From Paenibacillus daejeonensis DSM 15491 (GTDB lineage Bacteria; Bacillota; Bacilli; Paenibacillales; Paenibacillaceae): 64,000 bases of DNA. Both the position numbers and the translations under genes were made by a program. The stretch covers positions 620,001-684,000 of the forward strand of contig NZ_KB899660.1 of the NCBI RefSeq assembly GCF_000378385.1. The letters are read 5' to 3'. Positions 19,595-29,364 of this stretch are shown here, piece after piece. Below the pieces are notes generated by a model, which did not search any database, was not told the DNA's origin, and saw only the letters and a program-made list of their open reading frames with translations. The first letter of the stretch is position 1; every line of letters begins with the position of its first letter.

Positions 19595-20794
19595 TTAACG
19601 GATCATAATGGCCGCATTCCCCGCTGTAAGAATAATCGTGACAGCCAGGAAGAACATAAGACTGACAACGGCCAGGGCGGCAAATACGTAAATCATGGAT
19701 TTGCCGATCGTCTGCAGGCAGGTAATGATCGGACTGTCTCCGAGCGGTTGAAGTACAGCCGCCGCTACATTATAGATCAGCGCAAGCGTCAGAATTTTAA
19801 CGGCCGGAAACACGCACAGGAACAGGAGGATGACAACGCCAGCAATCCCTATGGCATGCTTGAGCAGCATCGAGGCCGACAGTACGGTATCAGTCGCATC
19901 GGAGAACATCCGGCCGACCACCGGCACGAAATTTCCTGTCAAGAACTTGGCCGTTTTGATTGCAGCCCCGTCGGTCACGGCACCCGTCGCTCCTCTGACC
20001 GAGATGACGCCCAGGAATACGGTTAGCAGCACCCCAAGCAGTCCGACACTGATATTCCGCAGCAAATCAGCCAGCTGCGTTACCTTGAACCGCTCCGACA
20101 ACGAGCTTGCGATGTGAAGCACAGCCGAGAAGAACAAGAGCGGAAACACAACCGTATGGATAACAGTGCCTACCGTATGGATCATGAATACGATGAGCGG
20201 ATGCATGACAGATACCGTGACGATGCTGCCCATGGAAGCCAGCAGCGTGAGCAGCAGCGGAATCATCGCCATCATGAAATCAATCATGGCCCCTATGGCA
20301 TCCCTGGCATAGCCGATAGCGACATGGAAACTATTGATTGCCAGAATGATCATAACCATATAGGCGACAGCATAGGCAATCTTACTGACCGATCGTCGTT
20401 CAAAGGCGGTCTGGAGCGTCTCGAGCATCATACTGAAAATCGTCAGCAGCACAATGGTCACAAGCAGCTTGCCATTGTAAAGGACCTCATGCAGCAGATA
20501 ACGAAACAATCCGCCTGCGACTGTCGTCAGCTTGAGTCCTTCCCCTCCTGGTGTGATCATCTCAATGAAGCTGGGAAGCCGTTCATCGGGAAAGTAGCCG
20601 CCATACTCCGACATCAACAGACTCCAGTACCGCTCCACCTCACTCGTGTCCAGATGTGTGGCGGTATCACGGGCAAGCTCCTCGGGAGTTGGCGCGCCGG
20701 GGGCCTCAACATCCGGGGCGGCTTCGGCAGCTCCCCCGCTGAGCAGGAGAAGGAGCAGCAGGGATAACAGAATGACGGAGATGCAGCGGTTCAT
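19595..20794 (-). CDS. spoIIIAE: Stage III sporulation protein AE
   Basis: A 399-residue polytopic protein with a signal-like N-terminus (VILLSLLLLLLLSGGAAEA), an extracytoplasmic stretch, and about seven membrane helices, starting with LLVTIVLLTIFSMMLETL. Conserved segments include GNFVPVVGRMFSDATDTVL. It is the main membrane component of the SpoIIIA complex. GGAGGGTAGAAGGGT precedes the ATG. Confidence 0.95.
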   Translation of the reverse strand: MNRCISVILLSLLLLLLLSGGAAEAAPDVEAPGAPTPEELARDTATHLDTSEVERYWSLLMSEYGGYFPDERLPSFIEMITPGGEGLKLTTVAGGLFRYLLHEVLYNGKLLVTIVLLTIFSMMLETLQTAFERRSVSKIAYAVAYMVMIILAINSFHVAIGYARDAIGAMIDFMMAMIPLLLTLLASMGSIVTVSVMHPLIVFMIHTVGTVIHTVVFPLLFFSAVLHIASSLSERFKVTQLADLLRNISVGLLGVLLTVFLGVISVRGATGAVTDGAAIKTAKFLTGNFVPVVGRMFSDATDTVLSASMLLKHAIGIAGVVILLFLCVFPAVKILTLALIYNVAAAVLQPLGDSPIITCLQTIGKSMIYVFAALAVVSLMFFLAVTIILTAGNAAIMIR

Positions 20795-20800
20795 ACCCTT

Positions 20801-21196
20801 CTACCCTCCTGCCGGCAGCAAGTTCAGAACAGTCTCGACAATGATACTGATGATCGGGACCGCCATAGCCAGGATCAGAACCTTGCCGGCAAATTCGATC
20901 TTGGATGCTATGCTTTCCTGACCGGCGTCTCTAACGATCTGTGCACCGAACTCGGCAATATAGGCGATGCCAATAATCTTGAGGATCGTCTGCAGATAGA
21001 TCGTCGGTACGCCTGAGCGACTGGCGAGATTCTCCAGTACCCGAATCACCGTATCGATTTTGCCGATCAGGAACAAGAACAGATAAATGCCGGTAAAAAC
21101 CGCGAGTAAGAAGGCAAAAACCGGCTTTTGTTCCTTCACGATCAGAATCAGCAGCGTTGCGATCAGACCGATTCCTACGATCTGGACCATTTCCAT
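20801..21196 (-). CDS. spoIIIAD: Stage III sporulation protein AD
   Basis: A 131-residue membrane protein with the conserved VQIVGIGLIATLL and VKEQKPVFAFLL opening and the strongly conserved ILKIIGIAYIAEFGAQIVRDAGQ (quoted in part) near residues 75–100. It resembles export-apparatus membrane proteins. AGGTGAGCAAA places the start at ATG 21196; a GTG at 21205 lies inside the site. It is six bases from spoIIIAE. Confidence 0.94.
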   Translation of the reverse strand: MEMVQIVGIGLIATLLILIVKEQKPVFAFLLAVFTGIYLFLFLIGKIDTVIRVLENLASRSGVPTIYLQTILKIIGIAYIAEFGAQIVRDAGQESIASKIEFAGKVLILAMAVPIISIIVETVLNLLPAGG

Positions 21197-21222
21197 TTTG
21201 CTCACCTACTATTGCCTTGCTG

Positions 21223-21426
21223 TCATTGGAACAAGAAAATGCTCTTAATTTCCTGAAACAAGTCGTTCAGCATACGAACAACCATAAACAGAACGACGAC
21301 AAAACCGATTAAAGTCACCCAATGTGCCATGTCTTCTTTGCCCATTTGTTTGAGTACGGTATGGATCATGGCAATGATGATTCCGATACCTGCGATTTGA
21401 AAAATCGCGCTGACATCCATATTCAT
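21223..21426 (-). CDS. spoIIIAC: Stage III sporulation protein AC
   Basis: A 67-residue protein with two membrane helices, matching the 68 residues of B. subtilis. It has DVSAIFQIAGIGIIIAMIHT, HWVTLIGFVVVLFMVV and a LFQEIKSIFLFQ tail. AGGTGGTG eight bases before ATG 21426 decides the start; the longer frame to 21495 overlaps spoIIIAB and is spurious. It probably pairs with SpoIIIAD in the membrane. Confidence 0.94.
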   Translation of the reverse strand: MNMDVSAIFQIAGIGIIIAMIHTVLKQMGKEDMAHWVTLIGFVVVLFMVVRMLNDLFQEIKSIFLFQ

Positions 21427-21440
21427 CCGTTCGGCACCAC

Positions 21441-21959
21441 CTACACCATCAGAATAACGATCAGCGCAGCGGCCAGGATCCCCAAGCTCTTGCACATCTT
21501 CTCATACCGGACCTGGTCCTCCCGTGCCGCTTCCTCTTCCGATTGCAGCTGCAGCAGCGCCAACCGCAAATGCTTCATTTGATCTTCCCTGTCACTGATG
21601 CCCAGCAACGTACCCAACTGCAGCATGACTTCATGCTCGCCACGCTTCATCGATGTACGGGGCCAATGTTCAGCCAACGCCGCTTCCCATGCTTCACGGA
21701 AGGTTGTTTCCCCACCATTAGACAGCCGTGCAGCCGCATCGGCGAATAGAGCGGCTGCGGGCTCTGCCAGAGCATGGCTTGCCCGCCTTAACGCTTCATC
21801 CAGCGGCGTATAGCCATAACCAATCTCCGTCTCGAGCCGCTGCAAGGCGTGGGCCAACTGACGCAGCTGACGCGGTCGCTCAGCAAATCTGGCTGCCTGC
21901 TGAAATCCGATCATCGTGCCTGCAAACAAGATAAGGATGGCCCCCAGCAGCTTAACCAT
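21441..21959 (-). CDS. spoIIIAB: Stage III sporulation protein AB
   Basis: A 172-residue protein with helices at both ends (LLGAILILFAGTMIGF and LGILAAALIVILMV) and a helical GspF-like middle with the conserved RLETEIGYGYTPLDEAL motif. It resembles the inner-membrane protein of type II secretion. AAGGGGGG before ATG 21959 supports the start; it overlaps spoIIIAA by eight bases. The upstream open frame to 22076 belongs to spoIIIAA sequence. Confidence 0.94.
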   Translation of the reverse strand: MVKLLGAILILFAGTMIGFQQAARFAERPRQLRQLAHALQRLETEIGYGYTPLDEALRRASHALAEPAAALFADAAARLSNGGETTFREAWEAALAEHWPRTSMKRGEHEVMLQLGTLLGISDREDQMKHLRLALLQLQSEEEAAREDQVRYEKMCKSLGILAAALIVILMV

Positions 21960-22986
21960 GCCCGCCCCCCTTTGCCGCCTGCGCCGGATGGCCCCGGGCC
22001 GAAGGCATGTGCCAGACAGACGGAACCCCCGCGGTGTGCTTGAGCAGCTGTACCACACTCCGAGCGGCTCTCGCATTGCGTCTCACATTGACGATGGCCC
22101 CGAAGATTCCAGCCTCCAGCAGTTCCCGGATAATGGGACGCCCCTTGGCATCGTCCAAGTCATAAGCATGTGCGGTGGCCAGCAGTCGGATGCCGGCTCG
22201 GCTGGCTTCCAGAATGGCCTCGGCATCCTCTGGACGTCCGATTTCATCGATAACGAGCACCTCGGGCGACATGGAGCGGATCAGCATCATCATGCCTTCT
22301 GCTTTGGGACATGCATCCATCACGTCGGTCCGTGGACCGACATCAAAGGCAGGGACGCCACGATAACAGGCAGCGATCTCCGAGCGCTCGTCGACAATGC
22401 CAACCTTGCGGCCTCGCCAGGCTACGGCATCAGAATGACGCCAGAGCCCATAGCTTATACTTCGAGCCAGGTCGCGGATGAACGTCGTTTTGCCTTGCTG
22501 CGGGGGACCCAGGATGAGTGTCGAGTGAACGGACTGACGTTGTCGATCCAAGAGCTGGGGCAACTCCTGATTGGCAGCGCCTACGACTTCTCTGGCAATC
22601 CTCAGATTGAATCCACTGACATCGCGGATTCCCTTGACCATTCCCCCGTCCAGCACTGTTCGGCCCGACAGACCAATGCGGTGCCCGCCATCTACCGTAA
22701 TGTAGCCCCGTCTTAATTCTTCTTCCATCGCATAGAGCGAATGCTTCGTGATCTTCTCCAACAGCTGTCGGCAGAGCTGACTGTCCGGCTTGTACACTTC
22801 CTTGTCAGGCAAATCCATAGGTTGACCGTTATGATCAACAAACCGGGAACATCCGCCATATCCAATTTCTAGCGGCCTTCCTTCGCGAATCCGAATCTCT
22901 TCCAGCTCGTCCCGTACCGGAGCCGGCAAGCGATCCAGCAGGCTCTGCAGCTCCAGCGGCAGCAGATGCTTAATCCGATTCAACAT
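21952..22986 (-). CDS. spoIIIAA: Stage III sporulation protein AA (ATPase)
   Basis: A 344-residue cytoplasmic ATPase that powers or gates the SpoIIIA channel; it resembles secretion ATPases. Conserved features are EEIRIREGRPLEI, the walker A motif LILGPPQQGKTT, a conserved VGIVDERSEIA and the Walker B VLVIDEIGRPEDA. GGGAGGGTTGCCGC precedes ATG 22986; the open frame to 23076 runs through the promoter and is rejected. First gene of the operon, behind a sigma-E promoter. Confidence 0.96.
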   Translation of the reverse strand: MLNRIKHLLPLELQSLLDRLPAPVRDELEEIRIREGRPLEIGYGGCSRFVDHNGQPMDLPDKEVYKPDSQLCRQLLEKITKHSLYAMEEELRRGYITVDGGHRIGLSGRTVLDGGMVKGIRDVSGFNLRIAREVVGAANQELPQLLDRQRQSVHSTLILGPPQQGKTTFIRDLARSISYGLWRHSDAVAWRGRKVGIVDERSEIAACYRGVPAFDVGPRTDVMDACPKAEGMMMLIRSMSPEVLVIDEIGRPEDAEAILEASRAGIRLLATAHAYDLDDAKGRPIIRELLEAGIFGAIVNVRRNARAARSVVQLLKHTAGVPSVWHMPSARGHPAQAAKGGGHG

Positions 22987-23025
22987 GCGGCAACCCTCCC
23001 GGAAGTTTGTCCCTGTTCGTACTCC

Positions 23026-23053
23026 AGTGTATGCGCAAGTTGACCGATTATGA
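23026..23053 (-). promoter_or_regulatory. Sigma-E promoter of the spoIIIA operon
   Basis: On the minus strand, TCATAAT (23047–23053) and CATACACT (23026–23033) are separated by 13 bases. The -10 is an exact sigma-E match (CATACAMT) and the -35 is close. This fits mother-cell expression of spoIIIA, about 40 bases upstream of the spoIIIAA start. Confidence 0.85.
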
Positions 23054-23082
23054 CTGCTGAGCCGAAGAGAACACATGAGACT

Positions 23083-23346
23083 TTATTTTTTAAGAATACC
23101 GATCATCAGACATGTCACCCCCGCCAATACCCATACCATCTTGGCTGCCGACAGCTTGTCCGAGAGGCCCACCAGCCCAATGGTCGTGGTTGAGATGAGG
23201 ATGAGCGGGCCTACCAATGCGAGCGAAGCATTCACGGCCAATGCTTTTTCCAATTGATTGAACTTCAGCATGAGCAGCGCTGCCCCAATCTCAATCCCCC
23301 CGGAACAGATGCGCAGCACCGCCATTGCAACAACCAGCCTGTCCAT
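23083..23346 (-). CDS. yqhV: YqhV family membrane protein (DUF2619)
   Basis: An 87-residue protein with three hydrophobic segments: LVVAMAVLRICSGGIEIGAALLML, ALALVGPLILISTTTIGLVGL and MVWVLAGVTCLMIGIL (quoted loosely). This is the YqhV pattern, found just upstream of spoIIIAA in Bacillus. The function is unknown; position suggests a sporulation link. GGAGGAGAG precedes the ATG with an 11-base gap. Confidence 0.88.
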   Translation of the reverse strand: MDRLVVAMAVLRICSGGIEIGAALLMLKFNQLEKALAVNASLALVGPLILISTTTIGLVGLSDKLSAAKMVWVLAGVTCLMIGILKK

Positions 23347-23510
23347 CGTCGTGTTCTCTCCTCCCCTATGTGCAATACGTATCTATTTCATCCTATGCAG
23401 GCGCCTCTCGAATTAGGCATCCATGACACCTGCCCTCTCACAAATGCATATAGTGCAACAAGAACGATTGAAGCTAGATCCCCAACACTACCAAGCAAGG
23501 GAGAATGAAT

Positions 23511-24374
23511 ATGGAGGCAATTTCACGTACGGGATGGCACCCACTGTTATGTGATCCGATCGGAGAGCGGGAATCCCGGCGCGAGACAGGCAGGGCAGCG
23601 GCAACCGTCGAGTCGACTTGCGGATTGACCATGGTCATTGACAAGGGCCTTGGCTGGCATGCTTTCTGTGATTTGCTCGAAACATCAGGCCATTATATCG
23701 ATTGCATCAAGCTGGGTTTCGGAACCTCTGCTTTGTACGCCGAGGAATTATTGGAGAGCAAGATTCGGCTGGCTCGGCGTTATGAAATTCGAATCATGCC
23801 TGGAGGAACCTTGCTCGAGACGGCGGTACGCCAAGACGTAGCGGATTCGTTTCTGGATCGGGTATGCAAATGCGGCTACGATACGATTGAAGTATCAGAC
23901 GGTACGATTGAGCTGTCACGTGCAAGACGTTCAGAGCTGATCAGGGATGGCGTGAAGCGGGGATTACATGTTTACACAGAGTACGGCAAAAAAGAGCAGG
24001 GCTTCCGCATCGATCTGGAAGCACTTGCCGCCACAGCCGAGGCAGATTGGGCAGCGGGTGCCGAGCTCGTTTCTATTGAAGCAAGAGAGTCCGGCGTTGG
24101 CGTTGGATTGTTCGACGAAGCAGGCCGCTGCAGCGAGGATGAGCTGGAGCAGATCAGACGCCGCTTTCCTGACCTCAGCCGCTTCTTATGGGAAGCGCCG
24201 CAGAAGGATCAACAGCTCACCTTGCTGCGTGCGATGGGCTGTAACGTAAACCTTGGCAACATTCAGCCAACAGACGTATTAACGCTTGAGGCGATGCGGC
24301 GTGGCCTGCGCTCCGACACGTTCCCGTTACCAGCAGAGGTGCCTGTAATGGAAGTATATGATTATATGATTTAG
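23511..24374 (+). CDS. Phosphosulfolactate synthase (ComA/YitD family)
   Basis: A 287-residue TIM-barrel enzyme that adds sulfite to phosphoenolpyruvate to give (2R)-phosphosulfolactate. Family features are [63 protein letters not shown] and [20 protein letters not shown] (in part). In archaea this opens coenzyme M synthesis; Bacillus spores instead store sulfolactate. GGGAGA seven bases before ATG 23511 favours it over ATG 23505. It is divergent from yqhV/spoIIIA, so sporulation use is likely, though partner genes (phosphatase, dehydrogenase) are not in this window. Confidence 0.9.
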   Translation: MEAISRTGWHPLLCDPIGERESRRETGRAAATVESTCGLTMVIDKGLGWHAFCDLLETSGHYIDCIKLGFGTSALYAEELLESKIRLARRYEIRIMPGGTLLETAVRQDVADSFLDRVCKCGYDTIEVSDGTIELSRARRSELIRDGVKRGLHVYTEYGKKEQGFRIDLEALAATAEADWAAGAELVSIEARESGVGVGLFDEAGRCSEDELEQIRRRFPDLSRFLWEAPQKDQQLTLLRAMGCNVNLGNIQPTDVLTLEAMRRGLRSDTFPLPAEVPVMEVYDYMI

Positions 24375-24459
24375 TACAGGTCTAATCCGTGAGGACCGGC
24401 ATATAGTGGTAGGGGGCTTGTACCGCCCCCACCATGTCAGGGAACGGGTGAGGCCAATC

Positions 24460-24924
24460 ATGATTGGAGAAATTATACTGGTCGGCTTGATTATCGTCGG
24501 CCTGGTGGGCAAATCGCCTATCATATCGACCGCCGCATGTGTGCTGCTTGTTGTGAAGCTTGTTCATCTGGATCGTTATTTGCCCATGATTGAACGCCGC
24601 GGCTTGGAGTTGGGGCTGTTGTTTCTTACCTTCAGTGTGCTGGTCCCTTTCGCTTCGGGACGCATTCAAATGAAGGAAATTACCGCAGCCCTCACCTCCT
24701 GGCCCGGCTGGCTTGCCCTTGCTGGCGGGGCCATAGCCACTTACGTCAACGGCAAAGGTCTGGAGATGCTGAAGTATGATCCCCAGCTTATTGTCGGTTT
24801 GGTGATCGGCTCCATCCTCGGCATTGTTTTTCTGCGCGGCATTCCCGTCGGACCCCTCATGGCTGCGGGGATTACGGCGGTCTTATACAAATTGTTTACA
24901 ATGATCAGCGAGCGGATTGGATAA
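24460..24924 (+). CDS. DUF441 family membrane protein
   Basis: A 154-residue protein with four to five hydrophobic helices: [51 protein letters not shown] and [29 protein letters not shown] (in pieces). The conserved VLVPFASG and [10 protein letters not shown] fit DUF441 (YtwI). GGTGAGG six bases before ATG 24460 gives the start; the frame upstream to 24406 looks non-coding. It follows the phosphosulfolactate synthase gene by 85 bases and may share its transcript. Function unknown. Confidence 0.88.
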   Translation: MIGEIILVGLIIVGLVGKSPIISTAACVLLVVKLVHLDRYLPMIERRGLELGLLFLTFSVLVPFASGRIQMKEITAALTSWPGWLALAGGAIATYVNGKGLEMLKYDPQLIVGLVIGSILGIVFLRGIPVGPLMAAGITAVLYKLFTMISERIG

Positions 24925-24935
24925 GATCTCACGAC

Positions 24936-24973
24936 AAAAAGCGTCCCCGGCCATGATGGCGGAGACGCTTTTT
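24936..24973. terminator. Bidirectional terminator between DUF441 gene and aspartate kinase
   Basis: AAAAAGCGTC (24936–24945) pairs with GACGCTTTTT (24964–24973), with further pairing inside. Runs of A on one side and T on the other make it work for both convergent genes. Confidence 0.88.
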
Positions 24974-25007
24974 GGTATATGTTTTGGGTCAAATGGTATA
25001 AGGGCGA

Positions 25008-26264
25008 TTACTCGCGACGATCCTGTGGACCACCGACAAAAGCTTGTTCTTCTGTATCCAGGTTATAAGCCGTATGAAGGGCGCGAACCACCTCATTAAG
25101 CGGCCCTGCTTCAATGACACAGGAACATTTGATTTCGGACGTGCTGACCATTTTAATGCTGACACCGAGCTGTGAGATGGTCTCAAACATTTTGGCAGCT
25201 ACGCCTGGGTGACTAACCATGCCTGCGCCAACGATTGATACCTTGACAAGGTTCTCTTCGGAAGTCGCTTCCCGGAAAGGCACTTCACTACGAAGATCTT
25301 CTATCACGCGCAGTGCTTTGGCGATGTCATTGTTGGAAACGGAGAAAGAGAAGTCGGCTTTGCCGTCAGCTACACCGCTCTGAACAATGATGTCCACATC
25401 AATTCCGTTATTCGCCAGTGCTCCGAATACCTTGGCCAGGATGCCGGGAATATCCTGCGCGCCCAGCAGACTGATTCTTGCTACATTCTTGTCGAAGGCA
25501 ATGCCCCGAACGACGATCCCTTGCTCCATTACCGCTTCCTCCTTCACTTCAGTTCCTTCATTATACGTAAAGCTCGATCTGACCACGAGACACACATTAT
25601 TGTGCTTGGCGTACTCCACCGCACGCGGATGCAGCACAGCGGCTCCAAGATGGGCCAGCTCCAGCATCTCATCATACGAGATTTCCTCCAGCTTGCGGGC
25701 GCATTTGACGACTCGCGGATCCGTTGAATATACGCCGTCTACATCCGTATAGATTTCGCAACGATCTGCCTGGACCGCGGCTGCCAACGCGACGGCCGTT
25801 GTATCCGAGCCTCCGCGCCCGAAGGTTGTAATCTCTCCGTCCTCAGACATCCCTTGGAAACCAGCTACAATAACGATTTGTCCCTCATCCAGCGAACGAA
25901 TCACGCGGTCTGCCTGAATATCTGTAATTCTTGCTTTTCCGTGCACCGGTTCCGTGCGGAAGCCGGCCTGCCAGCCGGTATACGATACTGCTTGGCCCCC
26001 CAGCTGATGAATCGTCATCGACAGTAGAGCAATCGAGATCTGCTCCCCCGTCGTAAGCAGCATATCCATCTCGCGCGCCGGCGGATTCGGGTTCAGCTGC
26101 TTGGATTGATCAATCAGATCATCCGTCGTATCCCCCATTGCTGAGACGACGACAACGATCTGATGGCCCTCCTGTTGTCTCTCCAGGATTCGTCTAGCTA
26201 CACGCTGCATTCGTTCAGGCGTGCCTACAGAACTGCCTCCGAACTTCATGACTAGTAACGACAA
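25008..26264 (-). CDS. Aspartate kinase
   Basis: A 418-residue aspartokinase, first enzyme of the lysine, threonine, methionine and diaminopimelate pathways. It opens SLLVMKFGGSSVG, has LLTTGEQISIALL, the catalytic FGRGGSDTTAVALAAA, and two C-terminal ACT domains (ARISLLGAQDIPGILAKVF and VKVSIVGAGMVSHPGVAAKMF, in pieces) that bind the feedback amino acid. TTG at 26264 has GGGAG ten bases upstream and gives the family start MSLLV; the frame to 26318 is too long. The type (DapG, LysC or ThrD) cannot be fixed by eye. No lysine riboswitch fits in the short leader. Confidence 0.93.
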   Translation of the reverse strand: MSLLVMKFGGSSVGTPERMQRVARRILERQQEGHQIVVVVSAMGDTTDDLIDQSKQLNPNPPAREMDMLLTTGEQISIALLSMTIHQLGGQAVSYTGWQAGFRTEPVHGKARITDIQADRVIRSLDEGQIVIVAGFQGMSEDGEITTFGRGGSDTTAVALAAAVQADRCEIYTDVDGVYSTDPRVVKCARKLEEISYDEMLELAHLGAAVLHPRAVEYAKHNNVCLVVRSSFTYNEGTEVKEEAVMEQGIVVRGIAFDKNVARISLLGAQDIPGILAKVFGALANNGIDVDIIVQSGVADGKADFSFSVSNNDIAKALRVIEDLRSEVPFREATSEENLVKVSIVGAGMVSHPGVAAKMFETISQLGVSIKMVSTSEIKCSCVIEAGPLNEVVRALHTAYNLDTEEQAFVGGPQDRRE

Positions 26265-26387
26265 GACTGACTCACTCCCGTAACTTGACTTATGAAATCC
26301 AACATCCTCACTTAACAATCAGTTATACATTATAACATAAACTTGCCTTGACACAACTGGCTGTGTCGGGAGTCCATGCTTCCATGC

Positions 26388-26420
26388 AAAAAACCGCTCC
26401 TGCCAGCAGGCAATGAGCGG
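26388..26420 (-). terminator. Terminator after efp
   Basis: A CCGCTC/GAGCGG stem with inner pairing (GCCTGC/GCAGG-like) is followed by six U residues on the minus strand. It lies 23 bases past the efp stop and ends the aroQ–peptidase–efp run. Confidence 0.8.
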
Positions 26421-26442
26421 CTTATTAGGCACATTTCGCAGC

Positions 26443-27000
26443 TTATGCGCGTGAAATATATTTGCCTTCGCGAGTATCGATCGACAGCACATCGCCCTCA
26501 TTGATGAACAGAGGCACCTGCACCGTGTGACCTGTTTCAAGCTTAGCACTTTTGGTTGCGCCTTGCGCGGTGTTGCCTTTGACGCCTGGCTCGGTTTCCG
26601 TTACTTTCAAGTCCACGCTGTTTGGCATCGTGATGCCGATAATTTCGCCCTGGTAGCTGGCGATGTTTACATTCATGTTTTCCTTCAAGAAATTGATTTC
26701 CCATTCCAGCTGTTTTTTGTCCAGGTTGAACTGGTCATAGGTCTCGTTATCCATAAAGGTATATTCCGTGCCCGAATTGTAGAGGTATTGTACTTCACGG
26801 TTCTCGATCATTGCGCGACCGATCGACTCACCTGCGCGGAATGTTCTCTCCACGGTGTTGCCGTTACGCAGGTTTTTGAGCTTGGAACGCACAAATGCGG
26901 CGCCTTTTCCCGGTTTTACGTGTTGAAATTCAATGACGGTAAAAATGTCGCCTTCAACCTCAACGGTCAGGCCTGTCTTAAAATCGTTGACTGAAATCAC
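26443..27000 (-). CDS. efp: Translation elongation factor P
   Basis: A 185-residue, three-domain EF-P that enters the ribosomal E site and rescues polyproline stalls. The tip of domain I is [14 protein letters not shown], with the usual modified lysine at position 32 in the PGKG loop. GTG at 27000 lies eight bases after GGAGGG and gives the exact family length; the TTG at 27006 is too close to the site. It follows the Xaa-Pro peptidase, as in Bacillus. Confidence 0.97.
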   Translation of the reverse strand: MISVNDFKTGLTVEVEGDIFTVIEFQHVKPGKGAAFVRSKLKNLRNGNTVERTFRAGESIGRAMIENREVQYLYNSGTEYTFMDNETYDQFNLDKKQLEWEINFLKENMNVNIASYQGEIIGITMPNSVDLKVTETEPGVKGNTAQGATKSAKLETGHTVQVPLFINEGDVLSIDTREGKYISRA

Positions 27001-27034
27001 TAGCAAGTCCCTCCAATGTGTACGTTTGAATTTC

Positions 27035-28108
27035 CTATCCCAGGATCATAAGCTCCTTCGGGGATGAGGTCAATATTTTAATCCCGTTATCCGTAATGAC
27101 GATATCATCCTCAATCCGTACTCCGCCAAAACCGGGGAGATAGATGCCGGGTTCGACCGTTACTGTCATACCGGGTGTTAAAACTGTCTGGCTAAGACGC
27201 GAGAGGCGCGGGGCTTCGTGAATCTCCATCCCCAGTCCGTGGCCTGTGCCATGGCCAAAATGATCACCATAACCATACCGCGTGATGATATCGCGCGTCA
27301 AGGCATCGGCTTCGACACCCGTCATACCCGGCCGGATGTGGTCCAGCGCGTGCATTTGTGCTTCTAGCACGATGCTGTAGATTTCCTTGTGTTTGTCAGT
27401 TGGTTGACCAACCACGACCGTGCGCGTGAGGTCGGAGCAATACCCATGATAATAGGCTCCGAAGTCCAGCTTGACGAACTCATTGTTCCCGATGACACGG
27501 CTGCTTGCAACGCCGTGCGGCAGAGCCGAACGCTCCCCTGAGGCAACAATGGTATCAAAGGAAGAAGACGTTGCGCCGCGACTGCGCATGAAGACTTCCA
27601 TCTCCAACGCGATGTCCGATTCAACCATCCCGGGCTTGAGCAATCCGACGATGTGGGCAAATGTAGCGTCTGCCAGCTCGGCCGCTTCCTGCATCACGGC
27701 GATTTCCTGCTCATCCTTGATGACCCGCAGTTCTTCGACTACACCGGAAACCGGCACAAGCTCCGTACCGGATAAAGACTCGCTCCAGGCGGTGTAGTCG
27801 CTAAATACGACAAACTCTTGCTCAAAGCCCAATCTCCCATGTCCTGCAGCAGACAACAGCTCCCCGATGGCGTCAATCGGGCTGGTACCATGGTCAACTA
27901 CCTGAAACCTTGGCGCTTGCTGAGGCGCCTGGGCCATATAACGAAAATCGGTCAGCAGCCAGCTCTCCTGCTCCGTTACCAGCACATAACCGGAAGAACC
28001 GGTAAAACCACTCAGATACCGGCGATTCACCGGGTTGCTGATCAGCATTGCCTTCAGTCCACGTTCTGCGAGCTTCTCTCTCAACCGATGTACGCGTTTG
28101 TTAGCCAT
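27035..28108 (-). CDS. Xaa-Pro peptidase (M24 family, YqhT)
   Basis: A 357-residue pita-bread metallopeptidase with an N-terminal creatinase-like domain and a C-terminal M24 domain. Metal ligands are visible in [18 protein letters not shown] (two Asp), [10 protein letters not shown] (His), VTVEPGIYL (Glu) and VRIEDDIV (Glu). It removes N-terminal residues preceding proline. AAGGGAGGCAGCA precedes the ATG. It lies between aroQ and efp, equal to yqhT of B. subtilis. Confidence 0.95.
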   Translation of the reverse strand: MANKRVHRLREKLAERGLKAMLISNPVNRRYLSGFTGSSGYVLVTEQESWLLTDFRYMAQAPQQAPRFQVVDHGTSPIDAIGELLSAAGHGRLGFEQEFVVFSDYTAWSESLSGTELVPVSGVVEELRVIKDEQEIAVMQEAAELADATFAHIVGLLKPGMVESDIALEMEVFMRSRGATSSSFDTIVASGERSALPHGVASSRVIGNNEFVKLDFGAYYHGYCSDLTRTVVVGQPTDKHKEIYSIVLEAQMHALDHIRPGMTGVEADALTRDIITRYGYGDHFGHGTGHGLGMEIHEAPRLSRLSQTVLTPGMTVTVEPGIYLPGFGGVRIEDDIVITDNGIKILTSSPKELMILG

Positions 28109-28137
28109 TGCTGCCTCCCTTGTGCAGGAGCATAACG

Positions 28138-28578
28138 TCAGGCGCGTCGCAGATGCCCCAGCAAGGCGGACAAGCCGAGTTCATAACTCTGATCGCCAAA
28201 ACCTGCGATCTGTCCTACCGCCACCGGAGCAATAACCGACTGATGCCGAAACGCCTCCCGCTTATGTATATTGGACATATGCACTTCTACTGTGGGAATT
28301 CCGCTGCCGGAAATCGCGTCCCGCAATGCGTAACTGTAATGCGTGTACGCGCCGGGATTGATCAGGATGCCGTCTGTATTCCCGTATGCCTCTTGGATCC
28401 TGTCAATCAGCGCACCTTCATGATTGGACTGAAAAAATGCAAGCGTCACGCCGGATGCTTCGGCAAGCACAGCCAGACGAGCTTCAATCTCAGCCAATGT
28501 CACAGTACCGTAGATACCGGGCTCCCGCACGCCTAGCATATTGAGGTTGGGCCCGTTCAAAACCAGTACAGTGGTCAC
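28138..28578 (-). CDS. aroQ: 3-dehydroquinate dehydratase, type II
   Basis: A 146-residue dodecameric enzyme of the shikimate pathway that converts 3-dehydroquinate to 3-dehydroshikimate. It has [21 protein letters not shown] with the catalytic tyrosine, [27 protein letters not shown], and [12 protein letters not shown] with the catalytic histidine (all in short pieces). GTG at 28578 follows an ideal AGGAGG by eight bases; the open frame to 28638 is rejected. Confidence 0.97.
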   Translation of the reverse strand: MTTVLVLNGPNLNMLGVREPGIYGTVTLAEIEARLAVLAEASGVTLAFFQSNHEGALIDRIQEAYGNTDGILINPGAYTHYSYALRDAISGSGIPTVEVHMSNIHKREAFRHQSVIAPVAVGQIAGFGDQSYELGLSALLGHLRRA

Positions 28579-28665
28579 TTCAGACACCTCCTGGATATGT
28601 TCCTGTCTAATGACAAGAATCAATTGCCATTTTACCACAGGAGCCGCCGGTTTGAGAAGCGTTTC

Positions 28666-29196
28666 CTACGTCTGCCGGCGTGCAGGCCCTCCTGCTGCCT
28701 CCATTGGCTCGCGCGACTCTTCATTGTTGAACTCAAAGGCAATCGTAAACCCGATGAACAAGCCCCACACGGTAAACACACACAGTTCTGCGATGACCGT
28801 GTTCCACCCCAGTTGCTGGAGCGGAGCCATGAGTCCTAACAATGGACCAACTGACGCAAATAGCACTCCCCACCACAGTAGACCATATACAATCCCGGCC
28901 CAAGGACCGGTGAACTTACCGAGCAGTGCTTTGTATACATAAGCGGCTACAATGGAGAAAACAATAAAGCTGCCCAGCCCCAATAATACGCCCCAATACG
29001 TTTCGAGAAACGAGCGGCGAAAGAATGGCTCGAGCAAAAATCCCGGTATGACACTTGTGAAATTCACAATATTCATTAGCCAGCGCATCAGTCCCCAGAT
29101 TACTCCGGCATAGATACCGAGCATTAGACAAAACGTCCAGGGATTTGTCTTGTATGGCCGGCCGCCGCTTCGCTCTTGTTCTTTTGCTTTGGTCAT
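28666..29196 (-). CDS. yqhR: YqhR family membrane protein
   Basis: A 176-residue protein with about four membrane helices (FCLMLGIYAGVIWGLMRWL, GVLLGLGSFIVFSIVAAYVY, AGIVYGLLWWGVLFASVG, VIAELCVFTVWGLFIGFT). Both termini are polar, and the GRPYKTNPWTF lead-in matches YqhR. The gene lies next to yqhQ and aroQ as in B. subtilis. AAGGGG seven bases before ATG 29196 is preferred over starts at 29217 and 29229. Function unknown. Confidence 0.85.
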   Translation of the reverse strand: MTKAKEQERSGGRPYKTNPWTFCLMLGIYAGVIWGLMRWLMNIVNFTSVIPGFLLEPFFRRSFLETYWGVLLGLGSFIVFSIVAAYVYKALLGKFTGPWAGIVYGLLWWGVLFASVGPLLGLMAPLQQLGWNTVIAELCVFTVWGLFIGFTIAFEFNNEESREPMEAAGGPARRQT

Positions 29197-29364
29197 GTTC
29201 AGGCCCCTTTTCTTCATTATGGCTTGCACGGTATGGCATTAGTATGCAACAACGCATAGCGCCTCCATTCAAGCCTGTTCATGACCGTGACAATAAATTG
29301 GCAAAGCAGCCCCGAATCAAGTACAATATAATTTAATAGTAGAGATGAGGAAGGTGACCAACTC

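Noticed and set aside
26265-26442. Lysine riboswitch before aspartate kinase
   Set aside because: The gap is only about 180 bases, much of it the efp terminator; the conserved core is too large to fit and I see none of it.
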